DNA from: Nigrospora sphaerica
Taxonomy: Eukaryota; Ascomycota; Sordariomycetes; Amphisphaeriales; Apiosporaceae
Direction of reading: 5' to 3'
NCBI GenBank assembly: GCA_018287875.1
Contig: JAGVVL010000017.1
Span: forward strand, 2,728,001-2,792,000
DNA length: 64,000 nucleotides
The notes beneath the pieces were generated by a model. The model did not search any database and had not been told where the DNA came from. It saw nothing but the letters and a program-made list of their open reading frames with translations. Shown piece by piece: positions 12,481 to 23,216 of the stretch. The position numbers and the translations under genes were made by a program. Position 1 is the stretch's first letter. Each line of letters starts with the position of its first letter.

Positions 12481-14121
12481 ATGTCTTCGGCAGTACCGCA
12501 AGGCCGCAGTGACGAGCTGGCGGCGATTCGCGGCGAGAGAATACCTCCTTCACTCGGGCCGTCGGGCACCTTGACGCGGGCCTGTCTTATCCGGGGGATT
12601 CGCTTTCACGATGGATTCGCCACGGAGCTCCACGGTCACAAGGACTACCCCGATATCACGCGCGCCCTCAACGCCCGCGCCATCATGAGCAACCGCATTC
12701 CGGCCATACAAGACGATGTCGAGTTTCCGTACTGCTTCTGGCATCCGGACCTGCCCAGCGAGGCGACACTGCGAAAGCTGCTGGCTGCGTATCCCGGGCA
12801 GCCCCTGCTGCCGTACCAGGTGGGCCGGGCCTGCGCGGCGGCCGGATACACGGCCCTGTACGAAGAGCTGGACATCCTGCCCGATGTGGCCATCGCCGAG
12901 GAGGCGCGCGACAACCGAACCAGCGGGCAGGCCATCTACGAGAGCGTCATGAGCCAGCCCGCCCGGTACGCCTGCATGGATGACTACCACCGCCGGCTGC
13001 GAGACCCTGTGGTCGCCGGCGCGCCCCTCAACGGCGATACCTGCGTCCGGTCCACGCTGGAAAAGACGCAGCCGTGCACGCCGCCGTCGCACCTGTGGGC
13101 CCGGGCCCCGTACGCCTTCGATATCACCGAAGACTGGAGCGTCGGCGAGACGGGAATGCGGCCCCAGGCGTGGCCTGTCGACCCCGCGGCCGTGCAGCTC
13201 CTCACAGCGCCGCTGCCGGCGGACCTGCCCACTACGGACAAGGACCTTCTCGTGCTGATGGCGGCGTGGACGGGCAACATGGACCGGTACGCCCGGCTGC
13301 GGCGGCCGCACATGGTGGCGGGCGAAGCCGCCTGCGTCGCGCGAGGCCTCCTTCACCACCCGTTGTTCGCCGCCTGGTGGGACGCACGGCCCGACGCGGC
13401 GGCGCGGGCGCCCCTCTGGCGACGCCTCATCCACGCGCGCCGCGTCATGAGCAACGACTTGTCGTGGCTGGCCGACGACGGCCCCGGCGCCGCCGCCGCC
13501 GTGCCAGACGACCATCTCCCCCGCCTGCTGGGCCATCCGCAGCACGCCGCCCCCGCCACCTACCTCGAGCTCGCGCGGCGCCGGCCCGCGCTGGCGCCCT
13601 GCGCCGCCGCCGCCTGCATCCGCGCCGACTACCAGGACGCCTTCGACACGCTCGACGCCGAGCCCAGCGCCGAGGCGTGGCACGCTGCCCGCGCCAGCCC
13701 GAACCCGCACTACCTGGCCAGCATCGAGCGTCGCGCCGCCGCGCAGGGGGTGGACCTGAGGGCGCAGGAAGAGGGCGCCGGCGACGGCGGACCCCTCGTG
13801 CAGGCCGAGATGGAGAATGGCGGTCACCTGCCCTCGATACGGTTGTACCGCGACATTTCGCTGAGCCACGTCGGCTTCGAGCCCGAGGGCCTCTCCGATG
13901 CCGGTACCTTTTATGTGGGGGACGTCCTCCTGTACGCCCTCGCCCCCCCCGCCGCGCGTCCGCCTCCGCCCTTCGAATGGCGCGACCTCGCCGAAGTGCA
14001 CCGTGACGCCGCCTACGTCGACAACCCTGCCGACCGCGCCCTCGTCGGTCTGCATCCTAACCCGGCGGCGCCGCGGGGTGGCTATCGAGGTTCCGGCGGT
14101 CGCCGGAGGGGAAGGAGTTAA
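12481..14121 (+). CDS. Hypothetical 546-aa protein, intronless
   Basis: Long GC-rich open frame with no intron and no signal peptide or transmembrane segment, so it is probably intracellular. I do not recognise the family. It is predicted mainly alpha-helical, with Ala/Arg-rich, loosely repeated helical segments in residues 230-450 that look solenoid-like but do not match ankyrin consensus. The C-terminus is Gly/Arg-rich (GYRGSGGRRRGRS), which suggests nucleic-acid or protein contacts. Long open frames on the opposite strand and in the +2 frame are GC-bias shadows. The start follows a TATA-like box at 12391. It lies 0.4 kb downstream of the chitinase on the same strand, and no functional link can be shown. 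Confidence 0.72.
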   Translation: MSSAVPQGRSDELAAIRGERIPPSLGPSGTLTRACLIRGIRFHDGFATELHGHKDYPDITRALNARAIMSNRIPAIQDDVEFPYCFWHPDLPSEATLRKLLAAYPGQPLLPYQVGRACAAAGYTALYEELDILPDVAIAEEARDNRTSGQAIYESVMSQPARYACMDDYHRRLRDPVVAGAPLNGDTCVRSTLEKTQPCTPPSHLWARAPYAFDITEDWSVGETGMRPQAWPVDPAAVQLLTAPLPADLPTTDKDLLVLMAAWTGNMDRYARLRRPHMVAGEAACVARGLLHHPLFAAWWDARPDAAARAPLWRRLIHARRVMSNDLSWLADDGPGAAAAVPDDHLPRLLGHPQHAAPATYLELARRRPALAPCAAAACIRADYQDAFDTLDAEPSAEAWHAARASPNPHYLASIERRAAAQGVDLRAQEEGAGDGGPLVQAEMENGGHLPSIRLYRDISLSHVGFEPEGLSDAGTFYVGDVLLYALAPPAARPPPPFEWRDLAEVHRDAAYVDNPADRALVGLHPNPAAPRGGYRGSGGRRRGRS

Positions 14122-14123
14122 GG

Positions 14124-14535
14124 GGGACAGTTTCTTAACGACCCTTAGCTTATAATCAATTATGAAAACCCAATTACTTACCCTTTTTTTAAAGGAATCA
14201 TAATTTTAAGCCATGTAACTACTTTGACTTTAACACCAAGAATAATAACAAAATAAGTGAATTAAAATAAAGTAATATGAACATCATATTAATAGACGTG
14301 AGGGGCTAACTGTCACGGTTCAAGGAACAAGGGATCTGGTGATGCCCTGAAGGTTCTATTGAGATACGAAAACTACAGGTGAAGAGGAAAAGAAGAGGAA
14401 CAGGCTCCTCTAAGTCACTGTTTGGCAGGAATATATCCAGCCAGCGGCGGTACGTACCACCGGCCAGTGGTCCATGCATTCCCATGCCCTTGTACCTATG
14501 TACCCATGCCGTTACACTAACACGAAAACTGTCCC
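14124..14535. repeat. AT-rich segment bounded by short inverted repeats (MITE-like)
   Basis: GGGACAGTTT at 14124-14133 is matched in inverted orientation by AAACTGTCCC at 14526-14535. The roughly 410 bp between is AT-rich and non-coding and starts right after the stop codon at 14121. The short length and terminal inverted repeats suggest a MITE or decayed element. A 10-bp match could be chance, and no clear target-site duplication was seen. Confidence 0.25.
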
Positions 14536-14553
14536 AGTAACAAGTCATGCTAA

Positions 14554-14578
14554 TAGACTGGATCTCGGATCCAGTCTA
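14554..14578. repeat. Perfect 11-bp hairpin flanked by 9-bp direct repeats
   Basis: An 11-base arm (14554-14564) and its exact reverse complement (14568-14578) flank a 3-base loop, TCG. The direct repeat CATGCTAAT occurs at 14546-14554 and again at 14604-14612. It lies in non-coding AT-rich DNA and does not fold as a complete tRNA. Confidence 0.5.
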
Positions 14579-15446
14579 CCTAATCTTTTGGCTTAGTGGT
14601 CGGCATGCTAATTTCGTCCCGTGACAATATACACGCGATATAGCTAAACATTTTAACACTATTTTATTCGTTAACTTCACCTGTATTTCACGGTATGATG
14701 TATAGTTTGCGGTAAGACACTGAACGTGACGTTCTTGTGTCCCTTACTGTAATTACGTAAACATTGAAAACTCGAGTGAGCTCCGTTTTTTTTCCTTCGT
14801 CGGTGGATCTCGGAAACACACGGTGCTGTGGCTTATCTACCGCGACGGCATTTTAGTCAGGTGAACTGACGTGCGACCGTATGTTAAAATTGTTCAACGA
14901 AAAGCTCGGCGCTTTGCTGCGGCATGGGATCTTACTGTAAGGAACGCGATGAGGTAAGAGTTCCTTTGTGAGGCTGGGATAGTAATCCTCCAATAGTCCC
15001 GTGATGTCAGCAATCGTCCAATAGGCTGTTTCGGGCCCCCAGGTTTCCAGTCAGAGTACAAGGCGTCCGCCTCCAACCTGACACACCAAATTCTCAGCCT
15101 CATGGTGCAGTGCCATCACTGGGTAGCCCTATGGTATTTTGACGGTATGCGATGCCTCGTGATGTGGATTCGTGATGCTCAAAGTAGGCTATGAATCTGC
15201 ATTCGAGGCATGGCACGCGGGCTTAGCTCGTAAGCGGAAAGGACTTGGGGGCGAGGTCTACCGCATATGCTAGACAGTTTGTGGGGAGCATGTGGTGGCT
15301 TTGGTGTATAAATATGCGTAACCGCCATCCCGAGTGTTTCTAAATTTCCCCAATCACTTCAAGGTCCCAACAACGCTCTAAGCATTCCAAACCGAGGCAC
15401 CATAGAACACTTAAAACGCCCCTTTCACACGCCTTCCGCCGAAACA
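14579..15446. other. AT-rich intergenic region
   Basis: No gene seen. The open frame at 14894-15103 (-) lacks features. A TATA box near the right end probably serves the next gene. Confidence 0.5.
15307..15314 (+). promoter_or_regulatory. TATA box upstream of the 15447 gene
   Basis: TATAAATA lies 133-140 bp before the ATG at 15447, followed by a C/A-rich leader, as expected for a fungal promoter. Confidence 0.45.
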
Positions 15447-15945
15447 ATGGTCGCGGTTGCAGCGGTCCCTCTGGTATCTTTAGTGACCTTCCTATCGAAC
15501 ACCATGTACGGCGTTCTCATGATCGACGACGACCAGCTCTCCGATCAAGCTTTCAACAAGAGCATCTCGCGAGACTTCACGGGGAAGTGAGTACGGCGCC
15601 GTTGTGAGGTGTCTGAGTCGACAAGACGAACTAAGTGCTTCTCTCCTACGTAGAAAAGATGGCAAACCCCTCGACTTTGGCAGCTTGCGCACCTTTGTGC
15701 AGGAGTTCCGCCACGACATCACGGACCGCCAGTTGATATCACAGAGCTACCTGACCGTCTCGGAGAGCCAGAACGCGACGGGGGGGACTTTGGCCCGCAA
15801 CCTGTCCTTCACGGGGTTGCGTGACGGCAAGCGGGTGCAGGGCAACGCCATCCACATCATCGACGTTGCGTGGAACGCTGAACTCGGCCAGAGACAGGTG
15901 GTCGGCGAGGAAGGCGTCATCCAGCTCAAGGAGATTGATTGGTGA
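15447..15945 (+). CDS. Hypothetical 143-aa protein, two exons
   Basis: Exons 15447-15586 and 15654-15945 join in phase (AA|A) across a 67-nt intron with a GTGAGT donor and TAG acceptor. The protein begins with a hydrophobic stretch (MVAVAAVPLVSLVTFLSN) that could be a signal anchor or the first strand of the fold. The rest is soluble, with no motif I recognise; alternating polar/hydrophobic segments near the end suggest beta structure. The TATA box at 15307 and tidy splice sites support a real gene, but no function is assigned. Confidence 0.65.
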
Positions 15946-16310
15946 TGCAGCCATTTTTCTTTAAGATTTCGACTTTTTTTTTTTTCGAAACTCGTTTACT
16001 GGGACAGCATTGACATGGCGTATTTTCCGCGGGAAGGGTTGGTTTTTTTCCTCGGATCATTGGTAGATATAATAGATAACATCAGTTGATTGACGGTCCA
16101 CGTTGGCATTCACGCCATTAGTCCCGGTGGCCCACCGGCCCTACACTTGATGCTTTTTGTCCCTTTATCATATAAGTAACACCGTCCGCGACCCAGGACG
16201 GACTCCCGAGAGCTTTCAGGTCCATCAGGGTAGTAATATGCATGGCCTCCCGTCACCCCCATCGTCTCCAACCATCCCACCGGTGCGCTCCGAAACTCTA
16301 CAGTACCGCA

Positions 16311-19139
16311 TCACTTGATCATCTTCCCCTGAGATTCCTTATAGCGCTCCATGGCCGTGGTGAAGTCGCTCTTGAACCTCTTGGCGTTGTTGAATGTCCG
16401 CTTCAAGTGTTCCTTGGTGAGCATCCCGCTGCCCTTCTTGTGCTCCTTCTCGGCGCGCGCCAGGCTCAGCGAGGTGGTGACAATGTTGCGTATCTGACGG
16501 CCGTCAAACTCCTCCTGGAACACGTCGTCCCTCAGCCATTCCTTGATCTCGTCGTAGTCCTTGATGAGGCCGTTCGCTCCGAGACGGTCGAGAAACCCGG
16601 TAAAGATGGCCTCCATCTGGCCCGCGTTGAGGCTCTGGTACTTGATAGCGATGTGGATCCGCGACGGGATCGCGACGTCGAACTCGGCAATCTGGTTTGT
16701 CGTGAGGAACATGATGCCGTGGTAGTATTCGAGGACGCGCAGAAAGACTGCGAGGAGGCGACGAGGTCAGGAATCATTAGGGGCTTGAGGGGCTATGGGT
16801 GAAACGCACCGGATACGAGGGCATTCTTTTCCGTGGATTGAACGACGCCGCCGCGGCCTCTGCTCTCCAAAAAGACGTCGGCTTCGTCACTAGCCAGCCG
16901 TCAACAGGGAAACTATTGTCGTAGCGGAAGGGGGGACCATGTCTCACATCAACAGGATGGCTTTCCACTTGGTGGCCAACTCGAAGATCTTGCGGAGGTT
17001 CGACTCGACGTGCTTAGCCTGGGTGCCAACATCGGCCACACTGACGGAAAAGAGGGGCCTCCCAGCCGCCAGTGCGATGGTCTCTGCTGTTGTCGTCTTT
17101 CCGACTCCAGGGGGCCCTATTTTTTGCACCGTTGTTAGAAACGCTGCAACAAAACCGTCTCAGATGATAGCCACTTACCGTACAGCAGGATGATGAGCCC
17201 CTTCCCCTTCCCCGGCACAATGTCGTCTACTTCGAGCCCTTGTGGCTCGTCGTTTCCCTTGCTGGATTCGGATCTGTGACTAAGGACGAGGTCAAAGAGC
17301 AACGTCTTTGTGTCTTTGTTGTCCAGTTTCAAGCGCGACTCCCACGCGTCGCTATCAAAATTTTCGGGAATGGGCTTATGCTTGTTGACTTGCAACTGTG
17401 CCCACTGCTTGGACCGGAGAATATACCCCAGAACGCGCGGGGGACAAAGGAGATACTGCTCAGGTTCCCATTCTGCCTGGTCGGCGCTGTGGTCGAATCG
17501 CACCCGGTAACGTTGCATCAGATCCTCGTTTCTCTCGCAGTCGGAGCAAACACAGTTGGGGTATTGGTCCCCTGGCAGAAGTTCTCCGTTGCGGCCGCTG
17601 TTGGGACCATACTCGAAGTAAGACGCGTAGTCAACGATGACCCGTTCGACCATCTATTGGGCGGCGTTGTTTGCCCTTCATTAGCATGATAACTCCAACT
17701 CCTACACGGAAAGATGACGTACTTTGTTGGACGGCGCCTGGTCAGCGGTTACCTCCCGCGTCCTGCGGAAATCGACTTCGGAAGACATGAAGTCTGCCAT
17801 CGGATCATACGGGGCGTTCTGGACACGGTTAGTCAAGCTCATTCTGCCGCGGTGTATACATACCCCCTGAAGAAGACCTGAAAACCCCTTTTTCTCCACT
17901 ATGGCATTTCCATCGTACTCGTAAAGCCGAGGTCCTTCCTTAACGTTGCAGAGTTCCCGGAAGTCCTTGCCGCGCCTGATGAGACTTTCCCTAACGCTTT
18001 CGTACTCTCGGTGCAGATGGAAGGGGTAGTATTGCAGACTCGTAAGTGGCCGATGGCCCTCGAACGGATCGAAAAGGAGGACAAAGTTGGTGCGTTTGAA
18101 ATTTCCGTCCTTCCAATCGTAGGACCAAGCGTCAAGCTTCCACTTTTCCTGTTCTGCTGATGTGCGGCCTGGAATATCCTTGGCCCAGGTAGAGCAATTG
18201 TCCTGCACAATGAAGACCTGGTCTTCGTTTTGGAACGGGCGGCCAAACACCAGTGTTCCGGGAGGAAATATTGTCCAAAGATCTCGAAACCGGATAGTCT
18301 CGACTCCTTCGTTTTCCAACTCGGCCTTCTTGTAGCTTGGCCTTGCCTTGAGATATTTGTCCAAGTTAGGATCTCCAGAGGAACCGCCGCCAATGGTGTC
18401 CAGAAGCGATCGAAGATCTTCACGGGCTTGCTTGTCCCGCTCGTCTTTCGGAGTCTGATCCGCGGCCTTTTGGAGCTTGTCCCAGTCAAAAATGATGTAT
18501 TCGAAGGGAGAGTACAAGGTAGTGGGGGAATCGCGGAAGACATGGTAGGGGTACCAGCCGAGGAGCTCCTTCATCAAGTCCCAGAGTCCGGGGCTGGAGA
18601 TGTCGATCTCGGAGTAGTCGTCGTCGGATCTTCCGGGTGGGTGAACCGTCTTTCGGAGGATGAATGCGTGCTCTACGAGATTTTCTTGCTGAGACTTCGG
18701 CAGCTCTTCCGTTTCGATAGGGGTACCATCAGCGTCCCGCTTACTGACGATAATTTTCACCCTCGAAGGTTTCTTCTCGGCGGTTTCCTGGACGTCTATC
18801 AGCACGCGCCCTTTGGGGGCTTTTGGAACTATCAACCAGTCTACTGACCTGGGCGTCGGCGGGAGCGTTTGCCTCCTTCTCTTCAGTTGGGTCATTCGGG
18901 GCCTATTCCGATTAGGACATATCAATACCACGTGTATAGATACTCGAGCTCACATTATTCTCCGCAGCACCCCCTGGAGAGGCCAACACGTCGTGCCCAG
19001 AACCAATGGGAGAAGCCAACGTCTGGTATCTGGACTCCAACTCGTTCAGCTTCTTCTGCAAGTCACGAAGCACCAAAAGTAAGTCCGCAGCATCAGAAGG
19101 CACCGTTGCTGTCGAGACAGCGTTCATTCCATCGACCAT
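16311..19139 (-). CDS. AAA+ ATPase with DUF7025-like N-terminal region
   Basis: Fungal AAA-family ATPase, 806 aa. Eight exons: 18954-19139, 18849-18902, 17864-18787, 17723-17818, 17179-17653, 16948-17116, 16810-16889, 16311-16747. All joins are in phase. A short coiled coil (LLLVLRDLQKKLNELESRYQ) and an acidic linker precede a large N-terminal region resembling the DUF7025 domain that fungi place before AAA modules. The ATPase core follows: Walker A GPPGVGKT (about 579-586), Walker B ILLIDEAD (about 631-638), then LEYYHGIMFLTTNQ and FDVAIPSRIHIAIKY, with the arginine-finger segment and lid. No transmembrane segment is visible. Partner and substrate are unknown. The start at 19139 is the first Met followed by ordered sequence; upstream in-frame ATGs exist. 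The 45-nt intron 17819-17863 keeps the frame if retained. Confidence 0.87.
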
Positions 19140-20261
19140 CTTCGTTGGTAAAAGCACCGTGATGGTGTAAACTTGTCGGAGCGAGTGAGTTGATTGCGAT
19201 GCGGGCAAAGTAAGGATGCAGACACAGGAGTGTATTTTGAATGCAAAGGCTTTGAGTCTACCGGGAGTCTCTAGAATGAATACTCTTGACAGTTTAATAT
19301 CCATAAGAACCCTCCCCTATGAAAGGCGGCGACTATCAGCCTGACAGAGAGCCTTTCTTTGCCGAAGGGCGGGGAAATCTTTCGCGATTCCGATGATGTA
19401 TGTGATAACGTCCAGGATTTCGCAGCAAGTGTGCCACTCATGCTTGAAATAGTAGCGCCCCTAAGCAAATGAAAAAGTCTGAAGCGGCTGGGCTTAATTT
19501 CCAGTGCAGTCCTGCCTGTTGGTCGGTTAAGAGGGGAGTCTCAGCCTGCCGCGCCAAGGCGAGATAAAACAAAAAGGCAGCCAATCGCTGCTATATCACG
19601 ATCACCAAGTGTGTATGTCAACAATTCAGCCGAAGGGAACCGAATACGCGCCCAATAAGAAAGACCGGGTTGGGGGAGTTCATCTATCTGTGCGGCTCCG
19701 CATGTTGACCGGTTGAAAAAGAGGCCACAGCCTGCCGCATCGTGGCATGACAGAGCAATAAAGAATTCAATCGCTGCTATTTCCTGGCCAACACGTGCAT
19801 ATGTCGAGGTGTTTCGGCTAAAGGCAACCACACCAGCACGTCGGAGTGGTAGCCGGATAAATAAAGCTCACCATCATGCACCACCGAGCCAATATCACGC
19901 AACATGGAGGGTGGCCGATGGCTTTATCTTTTTTACACCATGCACATGTATTGTGTAACTTTTCAGCGACGAATGGCCGATTCTGCACGTGAGCTGCCAA
20001 GAGTCTCGCCAGCAGCCTTGTCGATCGCAGTGTAATATCCGATTCCTGAACACATCTTCCGGCCATGACAGAGCCTGATTTTAAGTACTACCGGATGTAA
20101 ATATCCAGACTTAGTCTTGGGCGCCATCGGGTTGGTAGTTTCTACTCTGCATCCCTATATCGGAGATCACTTAATACAGTAAAGGCATGGTAATACATCC
20201 CAGCCCCCCCTTGCCTGGAGGCACCTTGGTACCGCGGACACCAGTGCTCACAGAGGAAGCA
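19140..20261. other. Divergent intergenic region
   Basis: About 1.1 kb between the AAA ATPase (-) and the STAND-like gene (+), likely holding both promoters. Two similar segments occur near 19490-19640 and 19690-19810 (both contain a 'cctgcc...acagagcaataaa/gataaaacaaaa...aatcgctgctat' pattern), suggesting an old local duplication. No gene seen. Confidence 0.4.
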
Positions 20262-22508
20262 ATGGCCGGCGTGGCTACTGAGACGGAGCCTTACGGGCAG
20301 CAGAGAATGACGAGGCGGTAAGCAGCACCTTGTTCCGTTCTTGTGGTTTTTATTCTAACAAGACGAAGCAACAAACTGGAAGAGGAATTTGTAGGGATCC
20401 AGGAAACTCTGCACAATACAGCAATCAGATCGGCCCGTTTCGGCACCGATGAGAAAGCAGCCTTGAAACTTCAAAGTCTGGAGGCTGTTGAGGCGTATTG
20501 TCAGCGACTGTTTGACGATACACTGTCCGCCAAGGATGACTTCGACCAGAAGCACTCAGGTGGAGCTGGACGTGTGAAAAAGGACTTGAACGAAACAGCC
20601 GCATCTGTTTACGAGGTCATAAAGGCCATCAGCCCAATTACCGATGTGATTAAGGATTCTGGCATGCCTTTCGCCGGTTCAGCTATCGGCATCATCACAT
20701 TTGTCTTTGCGGTACACGGCCCCCTTCTCCATCACGCGTTTACCTCCCTGTAGTCGCTAAGGAGCTCTCCGTAGGCAGCCAAGAACCGACAAGCCAGCGA
20801 GGAACGGATCAACAAGATGTTATGGGCTATGAAGGACAGATTCCTAGGCCTCAGGCTTCTCGGCCGAATCTACAAGTCAAACAGCGCATTGGACCAGCAA
20901 ATTCAGAGGAACATCATCATTGCTTACATCCGCTTTGCCAACTTTCTGAACGCCGTCGTGGAATATTATGACCTGGGAGGCTTTTGTAAGAAATCTTTCA
21001 ATCTGATGGCCATAAGCGAGCTCAGCCGTTCGTAGCTAACACGTCCCGATAGTGCGCTCCATGAAGGCGTTGGGTCGATCGACATCATTAGAAGACCAGG
21101 CAGCTAGTGCCCAAGATGCAATCGCGTCTGTTCGCCAGGATAGTGACGACCTCATACACCAAAGCATCAACGAAATCCAAAGGAGCAGCAACGAAATCCA
21201 AAGGAGCAGCGATGAAATCAATAAGAAGTTAGATTCGACGCAGGCCGAGTTGGACTTAACGCAAACCAAACTAGATTCGGTGAAGGTCGAGCTGGATTCG
21301 GTGAAGACCGAGCTAGTTTCGGTGAAGACCGAGCTGGATTCGGTGAAGACCGAGCTGGATTCGGTGAAGACCGAGCTGGATTCGGTGAAGACCGAGCTAG
21401 TTTCAGTGAATGTCGAGCTGGATTCAGTGAAGGTCGAGCTGGATTCCATGAAGACCGAGCTGAATTTGGTGAAGGTCGAGCTGGTTTCAGCGCACAGCAC
21501 CATCAAACGTGAGTTTAACCCACCCCGTTTTCAGGCCGCCTGTTGCTGAAATCCAGGTAGAGCTCAAGCAACAAAACGAAGGTACGTCAAAAAATCTGAA
21601 AGACGGAGAGCGTGCGTAGAGTGAAAACACTGACGAATTCCATACAACTAGAACTCCTAGAGAGCAATGCTCACGGTGAGCTCGAGAAAGTTCGCGCCGA
21701 GCTTGGCCTTGATGCTATTTCCTTGGAGGCCGAGCTTCTCCGGTTGGATACGCGCGAAGGGAACATCCTAGCACAGTTCCCACGGAACCAGTACACAGGA
21801 AAGACGATCGGCGACCGCCTGAGCGAAGTCGAGCGTGGCCTGCCGTACACGACGTGGCGGGACTCGCCCAAGCCAAGCGTGCTGGTCCTGGCCGGTCTGA
21901 ACCAGGTGATGCAGGGATCTCACTGTTGGCTATCCCCCATCGCCATCAGGCTCGTAAGGAAGCTGGAAAAGGCGCAGCCGCCGGAGCTGTTTGCGTATCA
22001 ACTCATCGGGGAGCGCGATACGTGCGATACGCTAGAGTACATCCTCACAAGCATCGTGTACCGCCTGCTGGTCCGACACCGGGACGTTCTGAGAAACCAA
22101 ACGGAATACGACAGGTTTCGGTTCGCCCTCCAAGGATACAAGAGGGCCAAGGCGGCCGAGGGCGCGACACTATACGGTATCCATCGCGAGCTCGGGAAGG
22201 TGGTACTCGGAGCCCTCAACATGTTCGAGCCGGGAAGGACGGTCTGGATCATCCTGGATCGGCTCGACAAGTGCGAGCGCGTTGCAATGGCGGCGAGAGA
22301 CCGTGACAGGAAGCGCGAAAGGAGAGATCTTCTCAAAGCGTTGGTGCGTCTGGCGGAGGATCAGAGCCTGAAAGTAAACCTGCGGGTCTTGGTGGTGGTC
22401 AACTCGAGAGACTGGAACATGGACGGAAATACAAGCGACGACTTTGGACACGTGGAGGGCAGCAACACTCTCGTCCTAGAGAGGATCCCGCAATGGAAGC
22501 CTTACTAA
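20262..22508 (+). CDS. STAND/NLR-like protein with coiled coil and degenerate P-loop
   Basis: 649 aa. Exons 20262-20317, 20363-20711, 20775-20985, 21053-21508, 21561-21581 and 21652-22508 join in phase. The N-terminal helical part (about 1-205) contains a hydrophobic stretch (PFAGSAIGIITFVFAAAKN) and resembles the N-terminal domains of fungal STAND proteins. A long coiled coil (about 230-375) is built of near-identical SVKTELD heptads from a 21-bp tandem repeat. The rest resembles a STAND NTPase core: VLVLAGLNQV (about 438) sits where a Walker A would be but lacks GxGKT, and TVWIILDRLDKC (about 562) fits Walker B. No C-terminal repeat sensor follows; the protein stops at TAA. The 21-nt microexon and its acceptor are the weakest part of the model. 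Possible role in allorecognition or innate immunity is inference. Confidence 0.72.
21268..21490 (+). repeat. 21-bp coding minisatellite
   Basis: About ten tandem copies of a 21-base unit (core gtgaagaccgagctggattc) inside exon 4 of the STAND-like gene. Each copy encodes one coiled-coil heptad. The 21221-21270 region holds diverged units. In-frame units would permit copy-number variation without frameshift. Confidence 0.9.
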
Positions 22509-23216
22509 CCGTAAGTCTGTGGAATGATCACCTTGACTTACTTAGCAAGGGATGCCCCTCTAGTAGAGACGCGGGCCGGGTTGTGCAGGCAGAGGTAGAA
22601 TGAATATACGACGCGGCCGATGTTGGTTCTGCGGCGCACATCTATTGCGCGTGCATCGCTTGAGTGGCTAGCGAGGTCTTGTTTTTTTAGCCGCGCCGTC
22701 ACTGTTGACGAAAACGTCTTTCGGGATTGAACTATGCGGCTACCTCCCGCTTGGAGTTGCAGCTACTGTCCTTTAAACCCCGAAACGAGGGTGAAGCTCA
22801 GCTCCGCCCCGAAAGGGCAGAGATGGAAAGAAGGTTAGACAATACTCCATGACGGTATCATAATAGGCCACGCCCCTTCCGCTCTCCATGCGATATTTTG
22901 ATGCGAAGACAACCGCAAGCCCCGCGATCTACCACTTCCTTACAGGCACTTGTCTGATATATCAAATTTCACCTTGGGAAGTAGGCAGTTTCTGTAGTTC
23001 AACGATACGGGTCCTTCAGCCACGGAAGCAACTCGTGACATCTGTTTCCCGGACACTTGGCAGAAGATTCAAAGAAGAAAATGGGTATTCCATAATTCAT
23101 TATCGTAGCCTGGGGACCCCCTGCCCGACGATCCCCGGCTTCAATCCAGTCGAGAGAGGCCAACCCAGCCGTCTCGTCATGGGGGAAGTGTCAACCGCCG
23201 GTTCGGGCGAACCGCC
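22509..23216. other. Intergenic region between converging genes
   Basis: About 0.7 kb between the 3' ends of the STAND-like gene and the LEA-like gene. The frame at 22888-23220 (+) lacks features and overlaps the 3' end of the LEA-like gene. No gene called. Confidence 0.5.

Noticed and set aside
12550..14055. 501-aa open frame on the minus strand opposite the 546-aa gene, plus a 310-aa +2 frame at 13074-14006
   Set aside because: Composition is extreme Arg/Gly/Val or Arg/Pro, typical of GC-bias shadows of a GC3-rich gene; no motif or start context.
14580..14615. tRNA A-box-like string (TGGCTTAGTGGTCGG)
   Set aside because: No matching B box, acceptor stem or anticodon arm in range on either strand.
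21036..21506. Minus-strand Ser/Phe/Thr repeat frame (SSVFTES)
   Set aside because: Antisense reading of the 21-bp minisatellite.
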